Positions 51,153-60,149 of a DNA stretch of 64,000 nucleotides are shown here, piece after piece. The position numbers and the translations under genes are program-made. Numbering within the stretch: the stretch's first letter is position 1; each line of letters starts with the position of its first letter. This stretch comes from Paenibacillus rhizovicinus (GTDB taxonomy: Bacteria; Bacillota; Bacilli; Paenibacillales; Paenibacillaceae), in NCBI RefSeq assembly GCF_010365285.1, contig NZ_CP048286.1, forward strand, positions 1-64,000. Direction: 5' to 3'. The notes below the pieces were generated by a model. It was given only the letters and a program-made list of their open reading frames with translations. It made no database searches and had not been told where the DNA came from.

Positions 51153-54100
51153 TTCGTCATCATAAGCCCCGTATTTATCGACACCGGCACCCGAACCATG
51201 TTCAATACGAAGGAGAGTCCTTTGCCGGCGCCTCCGCCGATGAGCAGCATCGCTTTCGTTTCCTCGTCGTCATCCAAACCGGCGGCTGCAAGCAGCGACG
51301 TTCCCGCGTGATCGAACAAGCTCTGCATCCATGCGAGCGTTTCCGTTAAATTCTCGTTGCTCTTGTTGTTGTCCGTCTCTGACTTGTTGGTATCGTCGAT
51401 GACTTTCCCGAAGACGGCCGTTCGGAAGATGAAATGGACCACGCTGCCGACAAGGTCGATGCCGGAGTTGATTTTCCGCATGGTTTTGGCATCGGCGCCG
51501 GGTTTATTTTCCGCCAGGAGCAGCGCAACCGTCTTCGACGCCATCAATCCGGACAGCGCGAGCATCGTCCACTCCATTGCCGAGACCTCCTCGCCTTTAT
51601 CCACATGCATGCCGAATTTCTCCGCCACGACGCCGACCGCTCCGAAGCCGGCGCCGACCCACAGCTTCCATGCTGCCGTCGGCTCCGATTTCCCGTTCGA
51701 TGTCGCGATGCTCCCCTGCACGTACGCTTGATAGCCCGCGATGATCAGCTTGATGAACGATGCCGTAAGACCGCCGACCCACGAAAACTTGCGCAGCTCG
51801 TCGACGTCGGATTGCACGGTTACTTCCCCGAACGGGAACGCGATCACGTCGCCTTTCTTGAAAGGCGCTTCGCCGGCAATGAGCTTGTAGGCGATCGTGG
51901 CGGGTATGGCGCAAAGCAGCATCATGCCGTCGACCAGCCGGAACGACGTATCCAGATGGGTGCCGGGCGCGACAAGCTCTACCAGCTTCTCGATGAACGG
52001 GAAACTGATCTTAGCGAATAACGCGTCGCGCGCGATACCGATCAGGTCTTGCATCAGATCGATCGTTCGCAGTACGAAGTCGCGCAGACCGGTCAAGACC
52101 CCTTCAAGCAGATCGGCCCCTACCGTAACCAGCGCATCCTTGATCGTGCGGAAGTTGAGTTCGCTCGGCGCGGGAACCTTGCCTCCGAATAAGCTGCCGA
52201 TGTCCGACTGCAGCTTATTCCACGTCGCCATCAGATCGTTGATCTCATCGCTGAGAAGTCCCTCGACGAAACGATCCGCTGCGTCGACCGCTTCATTCAT
52301 GACGGAAGGCCCTTCCACATGGACGATATCATCCATGAGTCTTCCAATGCGCTGCGTGACCCAACCGACGATGCTGTTGCCTTGCACGTCGTCCATCACT
52401 TTCTGGATCGGCGATGCTGCCCTGCGCAGATCGTCGATGACGCTCTGCCCCGGTTCGGGCCGTCGCGGCTTCGCGGGAACGACGCCATCTCCTCCAGTCC
52501 GCCATTGTTCGATCTGGACGATCGCCTTGTCGAAGCCGTCCGCGACTTGTGTCTTCAACCCGCCGATTGACTGTCTGACAGAGGTTAACGCGGCGTCCGT
52601 CGCTTCTACCATGGCGTTGCGGACGAGTACGATGTCTTCCCACCGGAACAGGAACTTGAGGTATTCCCATAACTTCTCGAGTCCTGTCTTGACTTGCGTC
52701 CACAGCCATTTGAAGAACGCGCCGGCTTCCTCCAGGGTGGTGAGCACGAATTTCTTGATTTTGTCGCCGATGGCGCAGATAAACCGGAATGCCCCTTCCG
52801 CCTTGTGCAGCACGAAGGTTACCGCCTCCTTCGCCTTCTCGCCGATCCCCTCGAAGAAGTCGGCGATCGTATGGCCGAGGTTCACGAAGAACCGCTCCGC
52901 GCTCTCCGCGGCTCCGATCAGCTTCGAGATGACGTCGTCGTGAACGACGCGCACTCCGCTTGCATCCGCTTGAATGCCCCATCGGAACGAATCGGGAAGC
53001 GCGTCGGCCCGCAGCGCGGAACTGAACGGCGCATTCTTCTGAACGATGCGCGCATCGGGAGCCGAGCCATCCACGGACATAGCGAGTTTCGCCGCTTGGT
53101 TGAGCGATCCGGCGACCGCGTCTACCTGCGAGCTGTCAGCGCCGGTGCGGAAGTTATCCGGCAGCAGCGGTACGTCGCCGGACGGCGTGCTGACAGTAGC
53201 GGAGCGAAGCTCGTCGGCAGTCATCGACGCGAACTTGTCGAACACCCCGGACGCAGGATTGACGTCGACGTGACCATCGATGCCGTCGACCGTGAAGCGG
53301 TACACGGCCGGGGTCAGCGACCTGACGCGATTATACACGTTGATCCCGCCGTTCATGTCCGTTGTCGCAGTCACTGCCTGATCGGGGCCGATCAAGACCG
53401 CGTTTCCGTTAAGGGATACGCTGGATAGCACGGATGCCGTCACGGATACGTTGACGCCCTGCCGCGGAACGCCGGCGTCATCCAGCAGACGAAGCGTCGT
53501 TCCATAGCAAGTCACCTTCATGACTTGACCCGGGTCGGCGACGTTCACCGGGGCTTCCTGCCAGACGTTCGCGGCTCCGTCCTGCCAGATATACGCAGCT
53601 TGCGCATCGCCGTAGACGACCAGAATCGACGTCGCCGAATGGTTGTCGCCCGGAATCGGCGCCATCTCCTGAACGCCGCTCCGGAGCCGCAGCGACGGCC
53701 CCCATTCGTCGTTCGCGCCGGCACGCCGCACGACGTTCAAGTCTCCGTTCTGCAGCAAAGCCCATACGGATACGCTGCCGTCCGCGGCTTCGCCGGCGGC
53801 GAGATCCTGCACGTTCGCCGCCGCCGTCGCATCGACGATCTGTACCGTCTGCGCGGTTTCCGCGTTATCGAGCTCGGTGGCCTGAATCAGCTGCAAGCCC
53901 TGACCGCCGATATAGAGATTCGAGCCGTCTTCCGTCGTCAAGCCCGTCTCCAGGACATTGGCGCCAGCCGGGCAAGGCAGCCCGACAACGGGAGGAATCG
54001 TGGTCGGTTTGCCGGCGCTGTCGTACGCAGGGAACGGCCGGAAGGCCAGTACCCGGCTGCCGCTTCCGATTCCGAGCACATGCAGCCCGCCGCCGTAGGT

Positions 54101-54796
54101 CGGATGAACGCCGATTTCGAAATCCAGAATGTCTTCAAGCGAGACGGCGGGATTGAAGACGAGCGCACCGGCGAAAGAAGGCGTCCGGTCGCTGCGCAGC
54201 AGATAGATAGCTTCGTTAGGTCCTTTGCTGCCCGCGAGCACGACCGTCCACGTATCGTCGCCTTCGTCCAGCACGCGGATGCCCTCGATCCGCACGTTCT
54301 CCCTGGTGCCGCAATCCGACCAGGCGATCCGGCTCCAATCGCTTGCGGCGCTCGATAAATTATAGGCGACGAATACGCGGCTCCTGATTTGTCCCGGCCC
54401 GTCGTCGACCGCGACCGCGACCGTGATCCGGTCGTCGTCGGTCCAGCCTGCGCTTACGGCGCGCACCTGCGTCGCCCCTCCGACGGCGGAGGATATCGAC
54501 GCGCCAAGGTCGGTCATGCTCCAGCCGCTGTCCGCGGACATTTCCTTGCGTGCCAGATAGAGGCCGTTCTGATTGCCGATCGACAGCATCATCGGCGCGA
54601 CCGCGCTGTACCTGCGGTCGGGAAGCGCAATAACGCGCCGCTGGAATCGGCCGTGCACGGCTGGGTCGGCCAAGTCCTCGCGGCCGAATGTGCGGGCCGC
54701 TTCGAAATGGTCGATGATCTCGTTGGATACGGTGAATGCTTGCGGAATGCCCGCGTTATCGTTTGCGGTGAATCGGTTCACTCGCGGATTAGCCAT
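51149..54796 (-). CDS. Very large protein: N-terminal beta-propeller-like half, middle beta domain, C-terminal helical/hydrophobic half
   Basis: The protein has 1215 residues and no signal peptide. Residues 1-430 have repeating strands (YSAVAPMMLSIGNQNGLYLARK, VLAGSKGPNEAIYLLRSD, ILVVYGDAQAAYIWQDGA) like a lectin- or sialidase-type propeller. Residues 435-510 look like a carboxypeptidase-regulatory or Big_1 domain (LLDDAGVPRQGVNVSVTAS, ATTDMNGGINVYNRV). Residues 620-900 are long amphipathic helices (AAESAERFFVNLGHTIADFFEGIGEKAKEAV), with hydrophobic stretches after about 970 (MLLCAIPATIAYKLIAG, AGFGAVGVVAEKFG). This order, binding head then helical membrane-active tail, resembles pore-forming or injected toxins, but I know no matching family. 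It is the last gene of a four-gene operon. Confidence 0.6.
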   Translation of the reverse strand: MANPRVNRFTANDNAGIPQAFTVSNEIIDHFEAARTFGREDLADPAVHGRFQRRVIALPDRRYSAVAPMMLSIGNQNGLYLARKEMSADSGWSMTDLGASISSAVGGATQVRAVSAGWTDDDRITVAVAVDDGPGQIRSRVFVAYNLSSAASDWSRIAWSDCGTRENVRIEGIRVLDEGDDTWTVVLAGSKGPNEAIYLLRSDRTPSFAGALVFNPAVSLEDILDFEIGVHPTYGGGLHVLGIGSGSRVLAFRPFPAYDSAGKPTTIPPVVGLPCPAGANVLETGLTTEDGSNLYIGGQGLQLIQATELDNAETAQTVQIVDATAAANVQDLAAGEAADGSVSVWALLQNGDLNVVRRAGANDEWGPSLRLRSGVQEMAPIPGDNHSATSILVVYGDAQAAYIWQDGAANVWQEAPVNVADPGQVMKVTCYGTTLRLLDDAGVPRQGVNVSVTASVLSSVSLNGNAVLIGPDQAVTATTDMNGGINVYNRVRSLTPAVYRFTVDGIDGHVDVNPASGVFDKFASMTADELRSATVSTPSGDVPLLPDNFRTGADSSQVDAVAGSLNQAAKLAMSVDGSAPDARIVQKNAPFSSALRADALPDSFRWGIQADASGVRVVHDDVISKLIGAAESAERFFVNLGHTIADFFEGIGEKAKEAVTFVLHKAEGAFRFICAIGDKIKKFVLTTLEEAGAFFKWLWTQVKTGLEKLWEYLKFLFRWEDIVLVRNAMVEATDAALTSVRQSIGGLKTQVADGFDKAIVQIEQWRTGGDGVVPAKPRRPEPGQSVIDDLRRAASPIQKVMDDVQGNSIVGWVTQRIGRLMDDIVHVEGPSVMNEAVDAADRFVEGLLSDEINDLMATWNKLQSDIGSLFGGKVPAPSELNFRTIKDALVTVGADLLEGVLTGLRDFVLRTIDLMQDLIGIARDALFAKISFPFIEKLVELVAPGTHLDTSFRLVDGMMLLCAIPATIAYKLIAGEAPFKKGDVIAFPFGEVTVQSDVDELRKFSWVGGLTASFIKLIIAGYQAYVQGSIATSNGKSEPTAAWKLWVGAGFGAVGVVAEKFGMHVDKGEEVSAMEWTMLALSGLMASKTVALLLAENKPGADAKTMRKINSGIDLVGSVVHFIFRTAVFGKVIDDTNKSETDNNKSNENLTETLAWMQSLFDHAGTSLLAAAGLDDDEETKAMLLIGGGAGKGLSFVLNMVRVPVSINTGLMMTN

Positions 54797-54849
54797 TGTG
54801 GGTGTCCCCTTTCCTCTTTCGGATGAAATGCCGTTATCGTATAGCCGGA

Positions 54850-56391
54850 TTAAGGCGCTTTATAAATAACGTCGAGCATCATGTCGCCGGTCTGATCGGA
54901 GAACCGGAGATTCTGGAACGTGAACACGCCTCCGCCCGGCGGAATGAAATGGTGATGGGACATGTCGACCGCAATGTGGCCGAGCGCTCTCTGCAATGCG
55001 GCATTCAACGCGTTGACGTTATCCGACACGATCTCGCCCAGCATCTCGAGCAGGGTTCCCTTGTTGATGCCGAGCAGCTTCGGAATCCAGGACATCGCGT
55101 TCTCGACTTTGCCGAAGCCGCCGGCATCTTCGTGCGACAGCAGGTCGCCGAAGCCGTAGTTCAGCTTGGCGTCGACGGAGAAGGCCGACGTGCCTCCCGG
55201 CGTCGAAAGCGCGACGGAACCGCTGATCGCCTTGCTTCCCGACCCCTCGAGACGGGCCGTCTCCATGCCGGCTGGTCCCAGCGTATGCTCGGTATACGTG
55301 AACGAGCCGTCGATGCTGCCGGCGATGGACATTGCGTTGCTCCCGGGAACGATCGCGATTTCCAGCCAGTACCCTCGTGTATCCTCGACTTTACGGTCGA
55401 CGAGGTCGCGGGAGGTATGGCTCTGGGTGTTCTGCACCGCGAATCGCCGTTTCAAACCGTTGACGGTCGGATTAACGCCCAGTACCTGCGTGAACTGCGG
55501 CATCAGGTATTGATCCAGGAACACCTCCTTGCGAATCGCCATGATGCCGGATACAAGCGCATCCGAGCCGTCGATCATGCCCGGGCTTACCCAGTCGCCG
55601 GCCAGCTCGATTCGGGCCGCGTTGATATCGTTCGGCAGGCTCCGTCCCGCGAACACGCCAAGATAGCTCAACGTTGCGGCATCCGCGTTCGTCCAGTTGG
55701 CATGCACGTCGAAGACGAAATCCGTCATGGCGAAGGTCGGCGCCGCATGCAGCGTATTGCGGCGAACGACGGTGCCGAGCATGAATTCGCCCATATCGCC
55801 CTGAAGCAAATGATTCAAGCTGCTAAGTGCCTTGGTCCGCGCGGAGGCGTTCACACCGTCCGGAATATTGACGTTCTTGTTGTCCGAGAGAAGCAGATCG
55901 ACTTCGGTCAGCTTCATGAACAAATATTCGATTGCGAAAACGCTGTCCGGCAGGCCGCTGCCGGCAATCAGCTGCGCCGCGACGTCATGCGCGTCGGAGT
56001 CGATCTGGGCAAGCGCCGCGAGGTCGACGGGCTTCTTATCCAGATCGGTAATGAAGGATACGCTCCAATTCGAGATCGCCTGATCGGCCGCCTCTTCCCG
56101 GTCCTCGTCGTAATAGTGGACATTGCCGGAGGCGAGCGTCAAGGTGACCTTCACTTGGCCGAGCTTGCCGTCCTTGACGTTCAGGCTAACCTCGAGCGGG
56201 GATATGACGGCGGTCAGGCCGAACTTGGAAGGGGTGCCGTCGTCTTTCTTCGGATACAGGCTTAAGGTATCGCTGAATTGCTTCCGGCGCTTCCACGCCT
56301 TCCATGCGTAGGTCATCTGGCTGTTGATCGCCTTCTGGGCAAGCGCGAGGCATAAATCGAAGTCCGTGAGCAGATTAGTGCTGTCTTTCAC
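54850..56391 (-). CDS. Large hypothetical protein, possibly a lipid-binding (TULIP-like) fold
   Basis: The 513-residue protein starts at GTG 56391 behind AAGGAGAG. There is no signal peptide. It begins with a helical segment (LLTDFDLCLALAQKAINSQMTYAWKAWKRRKQF) and then has long amphipathic strands (GLTAVISPLEVSLNVKDGKLGQVKVTLTLASGNVHYY, GYWLEIAIVPGSNAMSIAGSIDGSFTYTEH). That arrangement is reminiscent of TULIP-type proteins such as OrfX/P47 of toxin loci, but I give this only as a hypothesis. It lies 53 bp upstream of the 1215-aa gene and 58 bp downstream of the membrane-protein gene, so the three are one operon. Confidence 0.5.
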   Translation of the reverse strand: MKDSTNLLTDFDLCLALAQKAINSQMTYAWKAWKRRKQFSDTLSLYPKKDDGTPSKFGLTAVISPLEVSLNVKDGKLGQVKVTLTLASGNVHYYDEDREEAADQAISNWSVSFITDLDKKPVDLAALAQIDSDAHDVAAQLIAGSGLPDSVFAIEYLFMKLTEVDLLLSDNKNVNIPDGVNASARTKALSSLNHLLQGDMGEFMLGTVVRRNTLHAAPTFAMTDFVFDVHANWTNADAATLSYLGVFAGRSLPNDINAARIELAGDWVSPGMIDGSDALVSGIMAIRKEVFLDQYLMPQFTQVLGVNPTVNGLKRRFAVQNTQSHTSRDLVDRKVEDTRGYWLEIAIVPGSNAMSIAGSIDGSFTYTEHTLGPAGMETARLEGSGSKAISGSVALSTPGGTSAFSVDAKLNYGFGDLLSHEDAGGFGKVENAMSWIPKLLGINKGTLLEMLGEIVSDNVNALNAALQRALGHIAVDMSHHHFIPPGGGVFTFQNLRFSDQTGDMMLDVIYKAP

Positions 56392-56449
56392 CGTTCATCT
56401 CTCCTTTATTGTTTCGGGTTGACGATCTTCGCGTTGACGATCGCAAGTC

Positions 56450-57448
56450 TCATGCGCTCTTCGTCCGATCGATCGATTTGCTGGTTAAATAGCCGGCGTG
56501 GCTGATGCCGAGCAGCGCGAGCAGCCCTTCGCTGACCGCCGGGAAGTCCGTAATCGCGCCGGGCGCCAGGCTGCCGAACATTTGTAGCAGCAGCGCGGCG
56601 TAGCTGAGCGCGGCGACGAGCGTGAAGAAGAACATCTGCAGCTTGGCGATATCGACGTAGGCGGCGTCCTTAAGCTCGTCGCCCTTGAACAGGTCCGTCC
56701 AGGACGCGTCGGCGAAGTTCGAACGGGCGCACAGGATGCCGTCGCTTTCTTCTACCGCGGCGGGTTGCAGCTTCGCTGCTTCGTCGTCCGCGATCGTCTT
56801 GGCCTGTTTGTTCACGTGGATCAACGGAGTGGCGACGAGGGAGGTGAAGCTGATGCCCATCAGCGCCCAAAGATGCCAATCCAACGTAACGTTAAGCGCA
56901 TCTTCGATGTTTTGAAGACCATAGATGCGCAGGGAAGCTGCCGTGTAATAGGCGGAGAGCAGAATCATCGTCCATAACACCGTCTGGAACCGCGATAAAT
57001 CCATCAGGTTGCGTTCGTTGACGAGCAGGCCGAAAGCCTTGCCGGTAATGCGGAGGCTGACGATCAAGAAGAAGCACGCCATCAGTACGAACGAAGCCAG
57101 CCATAAGGCGCCCTGCCCGTCAGCCGCTCGTTCATTCAGCGAGGCCACGAGCTTCTGCTGCGCGTCCGAGAGCGGAGTCTTGGCGTCGCCTTGTTCATTG
57201 GCGGCGGCCAGAATACGGTTCACCTCCGCTTTCATCACCCGGCTGCCGGCGGCATCCTTCTCCGTCAGCTCCTTGCCGAACAATGCCCGGTCCAGCTCGA
57301 TCACAAGCTTCTTCGTCTCGGGCTTCGTCAAATTCGCGTGAACGAGGAGGCTGGGCAGAACCAGCATCAGCACGATAATGCCGATAAGCCCGGCAAAGCC
57401 GGTCAGGCCAACCTTACGCGGCAGCGGTGAGAGCCGTAGCTGCGCCAT
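56450..57448 (-). CDS. Multi-pass membrane protein of unknown function
   Basis: The 332-residue protein has about five TM helices: about 17-37, 116-136, 152-170, 190-208 and 270-292. A charged extracytoplasmic or cytosolic domain (KPETKKLVIELDRALFGKELTEKDAAGSRVMKAEVNRI) lies between the first two. No enzyme motif is recognised. The ATG at 57448 has AAGGAGCGTGATCGGCCG. The gene begins 8 bp after the DUF1906 gene ends, so the two are coupled. It could hold or export the large downstream proteins; this is inference from gene order. Confidence 0.6.
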   Translation of the reverse strand: MAQLRLSPLPRKVGLTGFAGLIGIIVLMLVLPSLLVHANLTKPETKKLVIELDRALFGKELTEKDAAGSRVMKAEVNRILAAANEQGDAKTPLSDAQQKLVASLNERAADGQGALWLASFVLMACFFLIVSLRITGKAFGLLVNERNLMDLSRFQTVLWTMILLSAYYTAASLRIYGLQNIEDALNVTLDWHLWALMGISFTSLVATPLIHVNKQAKTIADDEAAKLQPAAVEESDGILCARSNFADASWTDLFKGDELKDAAYVDIAKLQMFFFTLVAALSYAALLLQMFGSLAPGAITDFPAVSEGLLALLGISHAGYLTSKSIDRTKSA

Positions 57449-57455
57449 CGGCCGA

Positions 57456-58094
57456 TCACGCTCCTTCCACTTTGAATCCGCCGCCGTTGCCGTTCGTGAT
57501 ATTCGTGTCGACCGGGATGCCGGCGACCGTCGCGCCGGTCAACTGCTTGATGTTCCACTGTTCGAACTTGCCGTAGCCGCTCCACCCGCGAGATTCGGCG
57601 AGCCACGCATACCCGATGCCGGGGCTGCCGCCGAAGTCGCCAAGCATGCGGCCGCACGTCAGGCCCGACCCGTAGATGCCGACGTCATAACGGATGCCGG
57701 CTGCGGCTGGTTCTTCCTCTTGGAAGGCATCGATGACGCCGCGCATGTAACGATTGATGACGCCGGATAAGTCCGCAAGCGACGCGTCGTAATCGACCGT
57801 GAAATAAATCGGCGTATTCGCCGGCTGGCCGATCGAACGTGCGTAACGGTGCGCGTCATGTCCGTCTTTCTTTCCGGCTTCGTACGAGAAGTAATCCGGC
57901 GACGTCGGATAGCCGTTCTCCCATACCGCGACGACATGCAGTCCTGCACCCGACAGCGCTGCCGCTTCTTCGCGGGTCAGATTCTTGCCCGGGTTGTTCC
58001 GATTGTAATACCTGCATACGAAATCGTAACCGGCTTCCTTGATGCTTCCTGCGAGCGAATGGCAATTGACCGTCGTATCGAGTCCTTTTCCCAA
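57456..58094 (-). CDS. DUF1906 glycoside-hydrolase-like protein
   Basis: The protein has about 212 residues. TTG 58094 is preferred because AAAGGAGGAGCGCAA fits it; the ATG at 58112 would place that ribosome site inside the gene. The sequence KGLDTTVNCHSLAGSIKEAGYDFVCRYYNR, VAVWENGYPTSPDYFSYEAGKKDGHDAHRYARSIGQPANTPIYFTVDYDAS and VGIYGSGLTCG is the TIM-barrel of DUF1906 (Rv2525c-like), related to GH25 lysozymes. The acidic pair in ENG and VDYDA is in place. No signal peptide is seen. It is the first gene of the four-gene operon and may act on peptidoglycan or another glycan. Confidence 0.75.
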   Translation of the reverse strand: MGKGLDTTVNCHSLAGSIKEAGYDFVCRYYNRNNPGKNLTREEAAALSGAGLHVVAVWENGYPTSPDYFSYEAGKKDGHDAHRYARSIGQPANTPIYFTVDYDASLADLSGVINRYMRGVIDAFQEEEPAAAGIRYDVGIYGSGLTCGRMLGDFGGSPGIGYAWLAESRGWSGYGKFEQWNIKQLTGATVAGIPVDTNITNGNGGGFKVEGA

Positions 58095-58191
58095 TTGCGC
58101 TCCTCCTTTCATGTTCCCTGCGAGAATGGTCTTGCTATATTCGTTATACCGTGAATGACTGTCATGGCGGCAGTTACGCCCGTCGTCGATT

Positions 58192-58205
58192 TTGTCATAT
58201 GACAA
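58192..58205. promoter_or_regulatory. Palindrome between the operon and the regulator gene
   Basis: TTGTCATATGACAA is a perfect 14-bp palindrome about 90 bp upstream of the DUF1906 gene. It may be an operator, for instance for the LuxR-type regulator encoded next to it. It adjoins the regulator's terminator. Confidence 0.4.
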
Positions 58206-58238
58206 AAAAAGCATCCGACCGTTTCCGGTTCGGATGCT
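58204..58238 (-). terminator. Terminator of the signalling operon
   Basis: On the minus strand AGCATCCGAACCG and CGGTCGGATGCT form a strong stem followed by TTTTTTTGTC, 8 bp after the stop codon of the LuxR-type regulator. Confidence 0.85.
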
Positions 58239-58245
58239 GGCGAAC

Positions 58246-58917
58246 TTATGGCCGCGACAGCCAATCCTGCAAGGCAAGGAGCGCCTTGGCGCGGTCGCTT
58301 ACGCCGATTTTCGAATAGATGACGCTCACATAATTGCGGACGGTTCCCTCGTGCATGAACAGCGCTTTGGCGATTTGCTTGTTGGTCATGCCCTGTGCCA
58401 TCAGCTTGGCGATTTCCGCTTCGCGTTCGGTGAGGCGGAGTTCCCGGCGAAGATCGCCGCGCGCCTCCGCGTCCAGTTCGGCCTCCGCCGAACGACGCGT
58501 CAAGGTGGCAGCCAGCTTCGCGGCAATTACGGCCGGCATCATCAGCTTGCCGCTCGCGGCGTCGCGCACCGCTTCTATGAGCCGGTGCCCTTCCATATCC
58601 TTGAGCAGATAGCCGCTGGCGCCGTTCGAGAGCCCGTCGAGAATGTACTTGTCTTCGGCAAAGGTGGACAGCAGAAGAATCACCGTGTCAGGAGCCTCCT
58701 CTTTCAGCCGCCGCGTGCATTCGATCCCGTTCATGACCGGCATTTCGATATCGAGCAGCACCAGGTCCGGTTTCATCTCGCGTGCCATCTCCAGCGCCTG
58801 CTGCCCGTTCTCCGCCGTACCCGCGACCTCCAAGTCGGGCTGCAGCTCCAATATGGTCTGAAGGCCGTCTCTCATTAAAGCTTGGTCGTCGGCAATGATT
58901 AAGCGCAGCCTCTTCAT
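58246..58917 (-). CDS. NarL/LuxR-family response regulator
   Basis: The 223-residue protein has a receiver domain with acidic AD-DQ at 10-11, phospho-acceptor Asp56 in LVLLDIEMPVMNG and Lys in GYLLKDMEG. The C-terminal LuxR helix-turn-helix is RLTEREAEIAKLMAQGMTNKQIAKALFMHEGTVRNYVSVIYSKIGV. It overlaps the upstream kinase gene by four bases, so it is the cognate regulator of that HisKA_3 kinase. It is the last gene of the signalling operon and lies next to the four-gene operon, a likely target. Confidence 0.9.
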   Translation of the reverse strand: MKRLRLIIADDQALMRDGLQTILELQPDLEVAGTAENGQQALEMAREMKPDLVLLDIEMPVMNGIECTRRLKEEAPDTVILLLSTFAEDKYILDGLSNGASGYLLKDMEGHRLIEAVRDAASGKLMMPAVIAAKLAATLTRRSAEAELDAEARGDLRRELRLTEREAEIAKLMAQGMTNKQIAKALFMHEGTVRNYVSVIYSKIGVSDRAKALLALQDWLSRP

Positions 58918-60149
58918 GGCAGCAGCTCCGATCCCGTAACGGCCCCCGCGATTGGAAAGATGATGCGCAATTCCATTCCTTCATGCGGCACCGGCTCCAA
59001 ACATAAGCTTCCGTGCGCGAGCTCGACCTGGTCACGCAGCGCGCCGAGGCCGAAGCCGAAGGCAAGCGCGCGAGGAACGAGGCCGTTGTTGCGCAGGGCG
59101 AACGCGATGCGGCGATCGCCGGAAGCATAAGCAAGCCTGAAATGGAAACGGGTGCTCCGGCCGTGGCGGATGCCGTTCGTGAGTCCCTCCTGCAAGGCAT
59201 GGCAGAGCAGCTTGATCTGGAAAAAACTCAGCTTCGGCATCGGTTCGATCTCGCAATGGATGCAAACGCCGGCATGGGCTTCCGTTTCCCGGACGAGTCT
59301 GGCGAGATCCCGCTGCAAATCGACGGTTTCCCGTTCATCCGCCAATTGATGGACCGAGCTTCGGATTTCGTCAAGCCCTTTGCGGACGAGCTGGCTTGCC
59401 AGGTCCATCTTCTCGGATGCCCGCTCGGTATCCAGGTTAATCAGGTGTTTGCCGGCTTCTAGCTGAACGACCGCGGCGGTGAGCGTATGGCCCACAACGT
59501 TATGAATGTCTCTCGCGATCCGGTTGCGCTCCTCCAGTACCGAAACCTCCATCATCGCTTCGTACGTATGCCGCATGGACGCGTGCAAATCGCGCGCCCG
59601 CTCCTCCAGCTCTTGCGTTCGTTCGCGGACGCGCCGTTCCAGCGTATCGTGGGCGGCTGCGATGCTGTTCAAATACCGATACGTCCTGATCGACGTATAG
59701 ACCGTGCTGAACAGCTTCGTGCTGGTCAACTCCGTTTTTTCCTTGTAATCGCTAATGTCGTAAGACCGGATGACCGTATGCTCGGGCGCTTGCCCGGGCT
59801 GTCCGGTCCGCAGGATGATCCGAACGAGCCGGTTACCCATCTGCTCGCGCACGCGCTTGACGAGCTTCAGTCCGGCATCGTCTTCTTCCATGACGACGTC
59901 CAAGAGCACGACCGCGATGTCGGGATGCCGTTCCAGGAGCAGGATCGCCTCTACGGCCGAATAGGCGCTGAAGAATTGCAGTTTGCCGTCTTCGAACGTA
60001 TGGCCTTCCAACACCAGCTTCGTGACGGTATGAATATCCGGGTCATCGTCGACGATCAGAAATTTCCAATACAAGACCGTTTCATCATCGGCGTCGTCGT
60101 CGGCCATCAACTGCAGCCTGTCGGACGCGTCGATCATGCTATCGTTCAT
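58914..60149 (-). CDS. Cytosolic HisKA_3 histidine kinase with N-terminal receiver domain
   Basis: The start ATG 60149 follows GGAGGGGACGGG and overlaps the upstream stop (ATGA). The 411-residue protein has no TM helix. Residues 28-150 are a receiver domain (LIVDDDPDIHTVTKLVLEG; Asp84 in VVLLDVVMEED). A coiled coil comes next (LERRVRERTQELEERARDL), then HisKA_3 with EERNRIARDIHNVVGHTLTAA (His in RDIH), and a HATPase domain with QEGLTNGIRHG and GFGLGALRDQVE. It receives a phosphate or signal from the membrane hybrid kinase and passes it to the LuxR-type regulator; the relay order is inferred from domains. Confidence 0.85.
   Translation of the reverse strand: MNDSMIDASDRLQLMADDDADDETVLYWKFLIVDDDPDIHTVTKLVLEGHTFEDGKLQFFSAYSAVEAILLLERHPDIAVVLLDVVMEEDDAGLKLVKRVREQMGNRLVRIILRTGQPGQAPEHTVIRSYDISDYKEKTELTSTKLFSTVYTSIRTYRYLNSIAAAHDTLERRVRERTQELEERARDLHASMRHTYEAMMEVSVLEERNRIARDIHNVVGHTLTAAVVQLEAGKHLINLDTERASEKMDLASQLVRKGLDEIRSSVHQLADERETVDLQRDLARLVRETEAHAGVCIHCEIEPMPKLSFFQIKLLCHALQEGLTNGIRHGRSTRFHFRLAYASGDRRIAFALRNNGLVPRALAFGFGLGALRDQVELAHGSLCLEPVPHEGMELRIIFPIAGAVTGSELLP

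Noticed and set aside
52329..54358. Long open frames opposite the 51-58 kb genes
   Set aside because: They are antisense to genes with clear protein patterns, are rich in Arg/Pro/Ala as expected for GC-rich shadow frames, and lack ribosome sites.
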